64,000 nt of DNA from Yoonia maricola (GTDB lineage: Bacteria; Pseudomonadota; Alphaproteobacteria; Rhodobacterales; Rhodobacteraceae), in the NCBI RefSeq assembly GCF_002797915.1, contig NZ_PGTY01000002.1, positions 186,001 through 250,000 on the forward strand, given 5' to 3'. The notes beneath the pieces are model-generated. The model was not told the origin of the DNA, did not search any database, and was given only the letters and a program-made list of their open reading frames with translations. This document shows positions 53,077-61,695 of this stretch, piece by piece. Position 1 is the stretch's first letter. Every line of letters starts with the position of its first letter. Made by a program: the position numbers and the translations under genes.

Positions 53077-53997
53077 ATGACTGATCCACTGACTGATGTG
53101 ATTTCTCTGCTGCAACCACAGCCTGCCGCGATGAAGCTGGTGTATGGCGGCGGCGCGTGGCGTGTGCGCCGTGAAGTCACCGACCGGGTCTTTTATGGAT
53201 TGGCGCTGGATGGGGGCTTTCGGTTCCAGGCGGACGGACAGGCGGAAGTCACCATTGAAGCCGGCGACTTCCTGTTGGTCCCCTCGGCTGCCGATTTCAC
53301 GGTATCGAGCAAGATCGCGGTGACTGGCGATGCCCTTTCGGCGCTTCCCGTTGATCTGTCCGGCGGAGAATATCGCGTAGGCGAGCCGGATGCGCCGACC
53401 GATGTCAGGATGATGATCGGGTATTGCCTCTTTGGCTCACCAGACGCGTCCTTGCTGGTCTCGCTCTTGCCGCAGATTGTCATTATCCGGAAAAGTGATC
53501 GCCTGGCCGCGCTCGCGGGTTTGGTGGATGATGAGTATCGAAATCGTCGCAATGCGCGCAATGTGATCCTTGATCGTTTGCTCGAAGTCCTCTGCATCGA
53601 AGCCTTTCGCGCGCTGCCTGATGAAGGTGGCTTTGCAGGACTCGTGCGCGGGCTTGCAGATGATCAGATCGCGCAGGCCATCCGCCTCATTCACGAAGAC
53701 CCCACACGCGGCTGGACGGTCGAGGATTTGTCGCGCGAAGCCGCGCTATCGCGGTCGGCCTTCTTCGCGAAATTCAATCGTGTTGTCGGCATGGCGCCAA
53801 TGGAATATCTGCAAAACTGGCGAATGTCGCTCGCCAAGGACAAGCTATGCGCGGGCAACAGCTCCATTTCGGAGATCGCCTACAGCGTCGGCTATGGCTC
53901 ACCAAGCGCGTTCAGCGTTGCGTTCACACGCATTGTGGGACGCCCTCCGACAGAATATGCGAGAGACCTCAAAGAGCGTGCACACTTGCTTCACTGA
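53077..53997 (+). CDS. AraC-family regulator with cupin-like N-terminal domain
   Basis: A 306-residue activator/repressor. The N-terminal AraC-type cupin (VFYGLALDGGFRFQADGQAEVTIEAGDFLLVPSAADF) would bind a small ligand; the C-terminal double HTH reads WTVEDLSREAALSRSAFFAKFNRVVGMAPMEYLQNWRM and ISEIAYSVGYGSPSAFSVAFTRIVGRPPTEYARDLKER. It diverges from the SDR/NmrA pair, which it probably regulates. Its 3' end overlaps the convergent TetR gene by seven bases. Confidence 0.9.
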   Translation: MTDPLTDVISLLQPQPAAMKLVYGGGAWRVRREVTDRVFYGLALDGGFRFQADGQAEVTIEAGDFLLVPSAADFTVSSKIAVTGDALSALPVDLSGGEYRVGEPDAPTDVRMMIGYCLFGSPDASLLVSLLPQIVIIRKSDRLAALAGLVDDEYRNRRNARNVILDRLLEVLCIEAFRALPDEGGFAGLVRGLADDQIAQAIRLIHEDPTRGWTVEDLSREAALSRSAFFAKFNRVVGMAPMEYLQNWRMSLAKDKLCAGNSSISEIAYSVGYGSPSAFSVAFTRIVGRPPTEYARDLKERAHLLH

Positions 53998-54620
53998 CGG
54001 CCAAGACCTGCAGCGATGAACCGCGCAATCTTGTTTATTTCCAAGCTGCTGACGCGACCTCCGGTCACAATGATCCGCCAATAAAGAATGCTCGCAAGCG
54101 CATCATTGGCAAGATCACGGTCCGCAGTTTCGGATAATTCACCACGTGCGATGGCCCGGTCGACGATCGCCTTGCCGCGTTCGCGGCGCTCATATTGCAG
54201 TGTGTTCCTTATCTCGGCGCTCAATGCGCTGGTTCTGGCCATCTCGGCATGCAAGTCGGGCAAAATACGCCGGATCAGCGGGTGGCGCATAGTCCGGCGC
54301 AGCGACAACAGGATCAGCCGCAGATCCTCCAACAACGACCCGCTGTCGGGGATGGTTGTTAGGTTCAGGCCAACCGCTTTGATCAACTCGATCGCCATAT
54401 CCTGTTTTGACGACCACCGGCGATAGATCGCCGCTTTCCCGACACCGGCCCGCTTGGCGACGCGTTCCAGGCTTAGCGCACCAAGACCGGTCTCCGCCCA
54501 TTCCTCAAAAAACGCGCGGGTGAGGGCATCGGTCACGGACGGGCGCATCACGGCCGCTCCACTAGGCGCACGCGGGGATGCGCTCATCGTCAAATCTTCG
54601 TCGGAACGATTGCGTTCCAT
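53991..54620 (-). CDS. TetR-family regulator
   Basis: A 209-residue repressor with the TetR HTH (VTDALTRAFFEEWAETGLGALSLERVAKRAGVGKAAIYRRWSSK) and a helical C-terminal ligand domain. ATG 54620 has GGAG at seven bases' spacing, so the MERNRSDEDL N-terminus is kept. It diverges from the NTF2-like/NmrA-like pair across 58 bases that contain the paired CGTTCCATCC and GGATGGAACG sequence, a natural autoregulation site. Confidence 0.88.
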   Translation of the reverse strand: MERNRSDEDLTMSASPRAPSGAAVMRPSVTDALTRAFFEEWAETGLGALSLERVAKRAGVGKAAIYRRWSSKQDMAIELIKAVGLNLTTIPDSGSLLEDLRLILLSLRRTMRHPLIRRILPDLHAEMARTSALSAEIRNTLQYERRERGKAIVDRAIARGELSETADRDLANDALASILYWRIIVTGGRVSSLEINKIARFIAAGLGRQ

Positions 54621-54678
54621 CCACTAATCTCCTATATGGTCGATACGATACCGTTCCATCCAAAAGGGAGACTTGTCA

Positions 54679-55134
54679 ATGACTGCCCAACAAACCCGTT
54701 TTGAAGGACTTGCCGATATCCTGCGTGAAGGGCTCGGTACCCGGATCGCTCCGGAGGCGGAGAATTTCCTCGACATGTTCGCCGAGGACTGTGTGTTTGA
54801 AGCGCCTTATGCGCCGCCGGGATTCATCGCCCGCATCGACGGCCGTGATGCACTGGAGCGTTACCTGATGGTTTTGCCCGACCTGATCCGCATCGACGAT
54901 TTCTTTGACCTGCGGATCAGCGAAATGGCCGACCCGAACAAGGTCGTGCTGGAGTTTTGCGGCAGGGGTGAAGGGCGGACCGGTGCGCCCTACGATCAGA
55001 AATGGATCTCGGTGATTGAGACGCGCGACGGCAAGATCGTCCATTACGCTGACTACTGGGACCCGCGGATTACGCTCGCTGCGACGGGCGATGCGGTTCC
55101 TGAGCCTGAAGGGGAGGGTTTTACCCGTGCGTGA
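54679..55134 (+). CDS. NTF2-like (SnoaL-type) protein
   Basis: A 151-residue protein with a cone-shaped NTF2-like fold: the helix-strand run MFAEDCVFEAPYAPPGF, IDGRDALERYLMVLPDLI and RDGKIVHYADYWDPR. ATG 54679 follows AAGGGAG; the two codons before it are ignored. Many such proteins isomerise or bind small ligands in degradative pathways. Its stop overlaps the following NmrA-like gene by eight bases, so they are coupled and probably process the same substrate under TetR control. Confidence 0.8.
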   Translation: MTAQQTRFEGLADILREGLGTRIAPEAENFLDMFAEDCVFEAPYAPPGFIARIDGRDALERYLMVLPDLIRIDDFFDLRISEMADPNKVVLEFCGRGEGRTGAPYDQKWISVIETRDGKIVHYADYWDPRITLAATGDAVPEPEGEGFTRA

Positions 55135-55969
55135 TACAATCCTTGTCACTGGCGGTACTGGCACGACCGGGCGTCGTGTATCCGCCCAGCTTTCGGAGCG
55201 CGGTTTTTGTTATCGCGTCGCAACACGCAATCCGAGTGCCAAAGACCACATCCGATTTGATTGGATGGATGAAACCACTTGGGCGGCAGCGCTGGAAGGC
55301 GTCAAAGGTGTTTACCTCGTCGCGCCCAGCGGCGTTACAGAGCCTTTGCCTGTGATGATCCCGTTCATGGAGCTCGCGATCCACAATGGCGTCAAACGCT
55401 TTGTATTGCTGAGCGCATCCTCATTGGACGTGGGCGGCCCAATGATGGGTACTGTGCATGCCTGGCTGAGCGACCACGCGCCGGAATGGGTCGTTTTGCG
55501 TCCAACATGGTTTATGCAGAATTTCTCTGATGGCCAGCATCTTGCTACCATCCGCGATGAGGGCGCGATCTACACCGCAACAGATCAGGGGCGGGTCGGA
55601 TTTATCGATGCGGAAGATATTGCCGCCGTCGCAGTTGAAGCACTGACCCAGCCAGAATGTGTCTCAGGCGACATCATCCTAACCGGACCTGCGGCACTCA
55701 GTTACGATGCTGTCGCGCAAACGCTCAGCGATGCGCTGAAGCACCCGGTCAAGCACCATCACCTGAGCGTCGATGAACTTGCCGCGCGACATATGGACCA
55801 GTCCGGCCTGCCGGAGCCCTATGCCCGGACGCTTGCACAGATGGATGCGGCCATCGCTGCGGGTTCAGAAGATCGCGTCACCGACACCGTGCCGCGCATG
55901 GCCGGACGACCGGCACGCGCGCTGGAGGCGTTTGTCGCCGCTAATGCGGATGTTTGGAGCAAGAGGTGA
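55127..55969 (+). CDS. NmrA-like NAD(P)-binding protein (second copy)
   Basis: A 280-residue Rossmann protein of the NmrA/HSCARG type: TILVTGGTGTTGRRVSAQLSERG, VTRNPS-like RVATRNPSAKD, VKGVYLVAPSG and KRFVLLSASSLD. It starts with GTG 55127 behind GGGGAGGG; ATG starts further up lie in the previous gene. Sequence layout parallels the gene at 51347 (GLPEPYARTLAQMDAA near the end vs GMPEPNAKAMRNLNE), so the two are paralogues. It is coupled to the NTF2-like gene. Confidence 0.87.
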   Translation: MRDTILVTGGTGTTGRRVSAQLSERGFCYRVATRNPSAKDHIRFDWMDETTWAAALEGVKGVYLVAPSGVTEPLPVMIPFMELAIHNGVKRFVLLSASSLDVGGPMMGTVHAWLSDHAPEWVVLRPTWFMQNFSDGQHLATIRDEGAIYTATDQGRVGFIDAEDIAAVAVEALTQPECVSGDIILTGPAALSYDAVAQTLSDALKHPVKHHHLSVDELAARHMDQSGLPEPYARTLAQMDAAIAAGSEDRVTDTVPRMAGRPARALEAFVAANADVWSKR

Positions 55970-56062
55970 TGCACGGCACCGTCCATTGCAGGAAACAAAC
56001 GGATCAATGTTTACCGTGAGCGCACGCGACTATGTTTCTCAACATCAGGTTGATCAATGACC

Positions 56063-56086
56063 ATACGAAATGTATACGTTTCGTAT
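56063..56086. promoter_or_regulatory. Inverted-repeat operator before the ParD-like/map pair
   Basis: ATACGAAA and TTTCGTAT are perfect 8-base arms around the 8-base spacer TGTATACG, which is itself nearly symmetrical. It ends 24 bases before the ParD-like ATG, overlapping the probable promoter. Autoregulatory antitoxin operators look like this. Confidence 0.7.
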
Positions 56087-56109
56087 ATTCTGAACTCTAG
56101 GAGACAAAG

Positions 56110-56316
56110 ATGGGTATCGTGAAAATCAACGACGACTTGCATGAAGAGGTCCGTCGGGCCTGCGCTGTGTTGTGCCGATCTATCAACGCCCAGGCAGAGT
56201 TCTGGATGAAGATCGGCATGTTGGCCGAAGCCAACCCGACACTGTCCTTCAACGACATCGTGAAGATGCAACTGGAAGCGGCGCAGGTGCGTGTCGCCGA
56301 GGTAGCGGCAGCGTAA
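56110..56316 (+). CDS. ParD-like antitoxin-family protein
   Basis: A 68-residue ribbon-helix-helix-type protein: MGIVKINDDLHEEVRRACAV with SRSINAQAEFWMKIGMLAEANPTLSFNDIV, as in the ParD-like family (PF11903) of putative type II antitoxins. ATG 56110 has AGGAGA upstream. It precedes a methionine aminopeptidase gene by one base, with a 24-base inverted repeat in front. It may bind that repeat and repress the pair; whether it is a true antitoxin, and against what, is unknown. Confidence 0.85.
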   Translation: MGIVKINDDLHEEVRRACAVLCRSINAQAEFWMKIGMLAEANPTLSFNDIVKMQLEAAQVRVAEVAAA

Positions 56317-56317
56317 A

Positions 56318-57097
56318 ATGGTAAAGACCCCCGATGAACTGGATCTGATGCGCGTATCCGGCAGATTGCTGGCGTCGGTGTTCGAGATGCTGGACAGACA
56401 AAGTCTGGAAGGCATGTCGACCTTGCAGGTCAACGATCTGGTCGACCGTTTCATCACCGTTGACCTAAACGCCCGCCCGGCCAGTAAGGGTCAATACGAT
56501 TTCGAATATGTCCTGAATTGTTCGATCAATCACGTTGTTTGCCACGGCGTACCAAACCCGAACGACATCATCCGTGACGGCGATATCGTCAATTTCGACA
56601 TCACGCTCGAAAAGAACGGCTACATTGCGGATTCAAGCAAGACCTATCTGATCGGCAATGCCCCACCTGCTGCGAAACGGCTTGTGCGGATCGCCCAAGA
56701 GGCGATGTGGCAAGGCATAAAACAGGTCCGACCCGGAGCACACTTGGGGGATATCGGCTTCGCGATTGAGAAATACGCCAAGAAAAATGGCTGCTCTGTT
56801 GTGCGGGAATATTGTGGGCATGGCATTGGTCGCGAGATGCACGAGGACCCGCAGGTGTTGAATTTCGGACGACCGGGAACGGGTATAGAGTTGCGCGAAG
56901 GTATGGTCTTCACCATCGAGCCGATGGTCAACAAGGGCAGTCGCATGGTGGCGACCGAACGCGACGGGTGGACTATCGTGACCAAGGACCGGAAGCTTTC
57001 GGCGCAGTTCGAGCATACAGTCGCGGTGACCGGAAATGGCGTTGAGGTTTTGACCCTTCGCAGCGAAGAGACGCCCACGATAGAGCGGATCCAATGA
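56318..57097 (+). CDS. map: Type I methionine aminopeptidase, second-copy type
   Basis: Removes the N-terminal Met from nascent proteins. In 259 residues all expected metal ligands are visible: Asp in VNFDIT and in IADSSK, His in CGHGIG, Glu in VFTIEPMV and in AQFEHTVAV; the pocket His is in VVCHGVP. ATG 56318 lies one base after the ParD-like gene's stop. Bacteria need one Map; a copy tied to a ParD-like gene may be a specialised or toxin-linked version. No other map gene lies in the window. Confidence 0.93.
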   Translation: MVKTPDELDLMRVSGRLLASVFEMLDRQSLEGMSTLQVNDLVDRFITVDLNARPASKGQYDFEYVLNCSINHVVCHGVPNPNDIIRDGDIVNFDITLEKNGYIADSSKTYLIGNAPPAAKRLVRIAQEAMWQGIKQVRPGAHLGDIGFAIEKYAKKNGCSVVREYCGHGIGREMHEDPQVLNFGRPGTGIELREGMVFTIEPMVNKGSRMVATERDGWTIVTKDRKLSAQFEHTVAVTGNGVEVLTLRSEETPTIERIQ

Positions 57098-57128
57098 TCT
57101 GGCAAATATCTTGTGCAAGGCCCAATGC

Positions 57129-57158
57129 GGCATTGCCGAAGCCACTATCGGCAATGCC
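57129..57158. terminator. Hairpin between convergent map and SDR genes
   Basis: GGCATTGCCGA pairs perfectly with TCGGCAATGCC around an eight-base loop. It lies between two convergent genes and lacks a long T run; it may act in both directions. Confidence 0.6.
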
Positions 57159-57176
57159 ACTGCTTCGGCTCATAGA

Positions 57177-58097
57177 TTAGTTTGCTGCCTGTCTGACCGG
57201 AGACAACAAGTCGTCCAGACCGATCCTTCGGAACATCTCTGCCCTGACCCGATCCGCGACCCCGCTAACAACTTCGGAACCATCGTGCGACGGATCAACA
57301 TGAATCCGAAACGGTCGCTTTCCCAACGGCACATTCACAATGTCGACAATACCACGCGCCACGGCCGATGGGTCTGCGTCAGCAGGCTCAAGCGACCGAA
57401 GCCCGTCGAGCGCCTTTGAAGGGACGTCAGCATAGGGACCGGTCAGATAAGCATCAGCAACCACCTGATCGTCGGGTGACCCAGCTTGTGCGAAGTGATT
57501 GGTACCGGCAGTGAACGCACCCGGCACCATGATCGACGTTTCGATCCCCCAGCGGGCCAGCTCGGACGCATAGGATACCGCCAGCGAATCCATACCCGCT
57601 TTGGCGGCAAAATAAGGCGACAGGAACGGCGGTGTCCCACCACGAGCGCTGCTGGACGACACCCAGACAATAAGGCCTTGGCCTTGTGCCCGCATTCTGG
57701 GCAGCGCTGCCCGCATCACGCGCTGCGTCGATAGCACATTGATGTCGTAGAGTTGCGCCATCTGCTCTGGTGTGAACGCCTCTGCCGGGCCGAATGACAT
57801 ATGGCCTGCGTTATGGACAATGACGTCAAGGCGGCCAGCCTCTTCAAAGATCTGATCGATCCCGGCAGCGACGGAGGCGTCGGCAACCACGTCGATCTCG
57901 GCCACGCGCAGATCGACATCGTTCTTGCGGGCGTAGTCCGTGGCCGCCTTAGCCGTCCCAGCATTGTGACCTTCGGTTCCGCGCATGGACGCATAGACCG
58001 TATGGCCCGCATCAGCGAGAGCGTAGGCGGTCATCTTGCCAAAGCCGCTTGATGCGCCGGTGACAACGACAATCTGTTTTTCTGGTTCCTTTGTCAT
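57177..58097 (-). CDS. Short-chain dehydrogenase/reductase (second of three)
   Basis: A 306-residue SDR: VVVTGASSGFGKMTAYALAD, HNAGHMSFGPAEAFT, VSSSSARGG and PYFAAKAGMD (YxxxK). ATG 58097 follows AAAGGAGC; extra upstream frame is ignored. It has a longer C-terminus than the first SDR. It precedes the map convergent hairpin and follows a third SDR on the same strand (38-base gap), so both belong to one operon that diverges from LysR. Confidence 0.87.
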   Translation of the reverse strand: MTKEPEKQIVVVTGASSGFGKMTAYALADAGHTVYASMRGTEGHNAGTAKAATDYARKNDVDLRVAEIDVVADASVAAGIDQIFEEAGRLDVIVHNAGHMSFGPAEAFTPEQMAQLYDINVLSTQRVMRAALPRMRAQGQGLIVWVSSSSARGGTPPFLSPYFAAKAGMDSLAVSYASELARWGIETSIMVPGAFTAGTNHFAQAGSPDDQVVADAYLTGPYADVPSKALDGLRSLEPADADPSAVARGIVDIVNVPLGKRPFRIHVDPSHDGSEVVSGVADRVRAEMFRRIGLDDLLSPVRQAAN

Positions 58098-58135
58098 TTG
58101 ATTGCTCCTTTGTTTCGAATGGAGGGTTAGCCCGT

Positions 58136-58876
58136 TCAGACCAACCCACCGTTTGCACGTAATGTCTGTCCGTTGACCCAAGCTCCGTCCGGTCCGGCCA
58201 GAAACGACACGGCGTTGGCAATGTCGCGGGGTTCCCCGAGCCTTTCGAGTGGGACTATTTTGGCGAAACGATCGATCAGTTCCGGTGGCTTGCCGTCCAG
58301 GAACAGATCGGTCGCAGTGGGCCCGGGTGCCACGGCATTGACGGTGATATTGCGCCCGCGCAGCTCCTTTGAGAGGATGCCAGTCAGCGTCTCGATGGCT
58401 GCCTTGGTCGCGGTGTAGACCCCGTATGTCTCAAGCTTCGTGCCCACGACACTGGTCGAAAAGTTGACGATGGCCCCACCGCTTTGCAGCCGGTCCGCAG
58501 CCTCGCGTAGCGTATTGAATGTGCCTTTGAGGTTGACGGCGATATGCGCGTCAAACAGAGCGTCGTCACTGTCAGCAATCTTCGCCAATTTCATGATACC
58601 CGCGTTGTTCACGAGAACATCAACGCCTCCGAAGGCGGTCTCAGCTGCATCGAACATCCGTCGCACAGCCTCAGCATCAGATACGTCTGCTTTGGCAGTA
58701 ATGGCTTTACCACCTGCGGCCTCGATCTTGTCGACGACGGCCGCCGCCGCTTTTTCGCTGCCAGCGTAGTTCACGATGACATTGAGGCCATCGGATGCCA
58801 AACGTTCGGCAACGGCCGCACCAATTCCGCGCGACGCGCCGGTGACAATTGCAGTTCTGGATTTTGTATCGGTCAT
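58136..58876 (-). CDS. Short-chain dehydrogenase/reductase (third of three)
   Basis: A 246-residue classical SDR with TAIVTGASRGIGAAVAERLA, NNAGIMK, and VYTATKAAIETLTGIL (YxxxK), ending in the usual INGQTLRANGG motif (VNGQTLRANGGLV). Typical 3-oxoacyl-type reductase; the real substrate is unknown. It leads the minus-strand pair and diverges from LysR at 59000 across a 123-base region, the classic arrangement in which LysR controls the divergent operon. Confidence 0.9.
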   Translation of the reverse strand: MTDTKSRTAIVTGASRGIGAAVAERLASDGLNVIVNYAGSEKAAAAVVDKIEAAGGKAITAKADVSDAEAVRRMFDAAETAFGGVDVLVNNAGIMKLAKIADSDDALFDAHIAVNLKGTFNTLREAADRLQSGGAIVNFSTSVVGTKLETYGVYTATKAAIETLTGILSKELRGRNITVNAVAPGPTATDLFLDGKPPELIDRFAKIVPLERLGEPRDIANAVSFLAGPDGAWVNGQTLRANGGLV

Positions 58877-58999
58877 GATATCTCCTTTCTATTTGCCAGC
58901 ACCATGCTGGCGATGGCCGAAAGATATGCCGTTGATGGAACGGGATAATGGGGTATATTTTGACATCGCTATTCGCCCTAGACGAACAATGAGGATGCA

Positions 59000-59896
59000 A
59001 TGGACCGACTTGACGCAATGCAGCTTTTTGTGCGGATCGTCGAACGCCGCAGCTTCACGGCCGCCGCCCACGATACTGGGACACCGCGATCCACCGTCAC
59101 CGAAGTGATCCAGCAGATGGAGCAAAGACTTGGGGTGCAATTGCTCCACCGTACGACGCGTGTCGTACGCCCGACGCTCGACGGGCAAGCCTACTATCAG
59201 CGATGCCTTTCGATACTTAACGACATTGAAGAGGCCGACAGCGCCTTTGCGGGTGCGCCACCGAAAGGTCACCTGCGGATTGAAGTCCAGGGTACGCTCG
59301 CCAGACATTTTCTGATGCCCGGCTTGCCGGATTTCCTATCCCGATACCCTGAGATCGAGATATCCATTAGCGAAAGGGATCGGTGGGTCGATCTGGTCGA
59401 GGAAGGTGTCGACTGTGCTGTGCGGTGGGGCGAGCTGCCCGACAGCGATTTGATCGTGCGACCATTGGGTATGGCAAAGCGGATCACCTGTGCTTCACCC
59501 AGATATTTGGAGAACTTTGGTGAACCAACCTCGCTAAGCGATCTGGAGATCCACAAAATGGTCGGTATCTGGCCCATGACGACCGGCGCAGTCCTTCCGC
59601 TCGATTTTGTTGTGAAAGACGAAATCAAGAATTTGAGGCCGTCTGCGCAAGTTTCGGTTAACGGCCCGGAGAGCTATCGTTTGTCTACCTTGCTTGGTCT
59701 TGGTTTGGCGCAGATGCCGCTCTTTCACATCGACGACGATCTTCGGCTTGGGCGTCTCTGTCAGGTTCTGGCAAAATATGATGTTCCGTCTGTGCCTGTC
59801 TCGCTTCTCTATCCGAGAAGTCGTCAGCTTTCGTCGCGTGTGCGCGTGTTTATCGACTGGGCCGTGAGGTCGTTTCAGGATGACAGGTTTATGTAG
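59000..59896 (+). CDS. LysR-family transcriptional regulator
   Basis: A 298-residue LysR regulator: N-terminal HTH (MDRLDAMQLFVRIVERRSFTAAAHDTGTPRSTVTEVIQQMEQRLGVQLLHRTTR), then a two-lobed co-inducer domain. ATG 59000. It diverges from the two-SDR operon and probably activates or represses it. A T-N11-A type LysR site would be expected at about 58880-58990; I could not point to one with confidence. Confidence 0.92.
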   Translation: MDRLDAMQLFVRIVERRSFTAAAHDTGTPRSTVTEVIQQMEQRLGVQLLHRTTRVVRPTLDGQAYYQRCLSILNDIEEADSAFAGAPPKGHLRIEVQGTLARHFLMPGLPDFLSRYPEIEISISERDRWVDLVEEGVDCAVRWGELPDSDLIVRPLGMAKRITCASPRYLENFGEPTSLSDLEIHKMVGIWPMTTGAVLPLDFVVKDEIKNLRPSAQVSVNGPESYRLSTLLGLGLAQMPLFHIDDDLRLGRLCQVLAKYDVPSVPVSLLYPRSRQLSSRVRVFIDWAVRSFQDDRFM

Positions 59897-60163
59897 GACC
59901 TCTTCAACCGGTTGAAGTCATCACCATAACTCGTTTCAAGACACTCGCCAAAGCTGACATTCATGCAATGCGCAGCATCAGACACATTGGGCTCACTGCC
60001 GACATCTGATAGATTTTGTCGGATGACCCGTGCCAGCCCAAAGCCGTCATTGGATCGGGATGCTCGAGCGAGCGAGTCGCGGGACAAAGCGTAACTTCGC
60101 TGCGGCTGCGCGAAAGTCGGCTTTCGGACGCTGGGCCAGATTCCGATGATCGGGTTTCCTGTT
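59897..60163. other. Stretch between LysR and patatin genes
   Basis: About 270 bases, no gene identified. A minus-strand frame of about 110 codons is open from 60213 but has no start site and does not resemble a known protein; it may be a relic. Confidence 0.4.
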
Positions 60164-61276
60164 TTAGTCGCTCCAGATGTCCCCAGCCAAGCCCCGTTGA
60201 TACCCGTAGTCAAACAAAGGGATCATGTAATCGAGCGAAAACCGCTCCGATGGATCGTATACAACCGGACTGTCCGGCTCCACTGAGACGGCAAATACCT
60301 GTAACTGACTGTCTGATGCTGCAAGTTCGGCAGCGCGTAGCCCGCTGCGCGCGCTCGATCGTACCAAGGTACTAAGGGAGTGCGTTGAGATGCCGATTAT
60401 GCTCCGAGGGACGCTCTGAGGGGCAGGATCAATGGTGTTATTTATAAGAATGAACAGCCTGCCTTGACGGTTGCGCGCTAAAGCCGGGGTGGCTTCTGGT
60501 ATGGCCAGGAACTGCATGTTCAGTCCACCATCGAGGTGGGTCTCGCGATAAATCTGACCGCTTTTATCCCGGTAGCTGATAGGCACTGGCGGGAATACTG
60601 CTGGAAGCGCTGAGGATGCCAGTACAATGGATCGCAACAGGTCGTCTTGACCATCCACAGCCAAGGCACCCATGTTCCAGATGTCAGCGCGCGCTGTGTC
60701 CAAATTGGACGTCACAACGAAAAGTCGCGCGCCGTTGTGATGACGTTCTGCAATCGCGTCAATAATATCCGCGGCGACGAAAGTGCGCAAAAGATCAGCC
60801 ATCGGTTTAGTATCATAAACCGACGATCCGAGAAGCCCCGGCAAACCACGACGGCGCAAAACGTCATCTCCGCCGAACTCTGTGAAAACCTGTTTTAATT
60901 GAGCGTCATAAGCTGGGCCGAGAAAAGCGAATGGGGCGATCAATGCGCCCGCAGATATGCCAGTGACAACATCAAATCGCGGTCGATCTCCACGCGCTGA
61001 CCAACCATTCAGTAAACCTGCACCGAATGCGCCATCTTCTCCGCCCCCTGAAATGGCAAGGATGTCCGGAGCATCTCGCATTGTCGACTCATGGATATGA
61101 CGTGCCCAGCTGGAATAAGGAGCGAATTCCGCAACTCGGTATTTTCGAAGGGGATCAGCCTGCTCCCGCGATGGAAGCTGAAGGTCCGGGGCGGTCGGCG
61201 AACACGCTCCAATTAGGGCGAGAGAGCCCCCCCAAAAGAACACGCGTCGATTGATCCGAAGTGGTGTCAAGGTCAC
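60164..61276 (-). CDS. Patatin-like phospholipase lipoprotein
   Basis: A 370-residue acyl hydrolase. It starts with a lipoprotein signal ending in LALIGAC (lipobox-like), so it is probably lipid-anchored. Patatin motifs: AISGGGEDGAFGAGLLNG (oxyanion loop), GISAGALIAPF (GxSxG nucleophile) and THLDGGLNMQ (DGG catalytic Asp). It would hydrolyse phospholipids or other acyl esters in the periplasm. It overlaps the next upstream gene by ATGA, so it belongs to the minus-strand operon headed at 63694. Confidence 0.9.
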   Translation of the reverse strand: MTLTPLRINRRVFFWGGSLALIGACSPTAPDLQLPSREQADPLRKYRVAEFAPYSSWARHIHESTMRDAPDILAISGGGEDGAFGAGLLNGWSARGDRPRFDVVTGISAGALIAPFAFLGPAYDAQLKQVFTEFGGDDVLRRRGLPGLLGSSVYDTKPMADLLRTFVAADIIDAIAERHHNGARLFVVTSNLDTARADIWNMGALAVDGQDDLLRSIVLASSALPAVFPPVPISYRDKSGQIYRETHLDGGLNMQFLAIPEATPALARNRQGRLFILINNTIDPAPQSVPRSIIGISTHSLSTLVRSSARSGLRAAELAASDSQLQVFAVSVEPDSPVVYDPSERFSLDYMIPLFDYGYQRGLAGDIWSD

Positions 61277-61695
61277 GTAGATGCGTCCTGCGCGGCCGTG
61301 GGCCTCAGATCTTCCCGATGAGCTAGCGCAAGCAAGATCATTGCTATCAGCCAGACCGACGGGCCGAAGATACCCGGAATGACCGGTACGATTCCAGGCA
61401 AAAGCAGGAGAACTATGAACCCCAAATCTGTGAACGTTGTGACAGCCGCCGCGATGACGGCACCGCCCACGCTCCTACGCCAAATCCGGGGTGTCAGGAT
61501 GCCTACGAAAACCGCCATGCCGAAAAGATGCCACGCGTTCTGTTGGATCCGACCGGCTGCCAGTGGATCACCGACCGTCCCCGCGGTCATCCAAGTAGAC
61601 ACCGCTGCTCCGACATGCATCACGGCCCAAATCGCCAAGAAGATGGCTGCCGCCCGCGGATAGAGTTTGGCAGTAGGAAGGGCTTTGCTGATCAT
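61273..61695 (-). CDS. Small integral membrane protein
   Basis: A 140-residue protein with four hydrophobic segments (AIFLAIWAVMHVGAAVSTW; WHLFGMAVFVGILTP; AVIAAAVTTFTDLGFIVLLLLPGIVPVIPG; IFGPSVWLIAMILLALAHRED). I recognise no family. It overlaps both neighbours by four bases (ATGA each), so it is translationally coupled to the glutaredoxin-fusion gene before it and the patatin gene after it. Confidence 0.75.
   Translation of the reverse strand: MISKALPTAKLYPRAAAIFLAIWAVMHVGAAVSTWMTAGTVGDPLAAGRIQQNAWHLFGMAVFVGILTPRIWRRSVGGAVIAAAVTTFTDLGFIVLLLLPGIVPVIPGIFGPSVWLIAMILLALAHREDLRPTAAQDAST

Noticed and set aside
59875..60213. A 112-codon minus-strand frame between LysR and patatin genes
   Set aside because: No start site and no recognisable protein; it overlaps both neighbours' ends.
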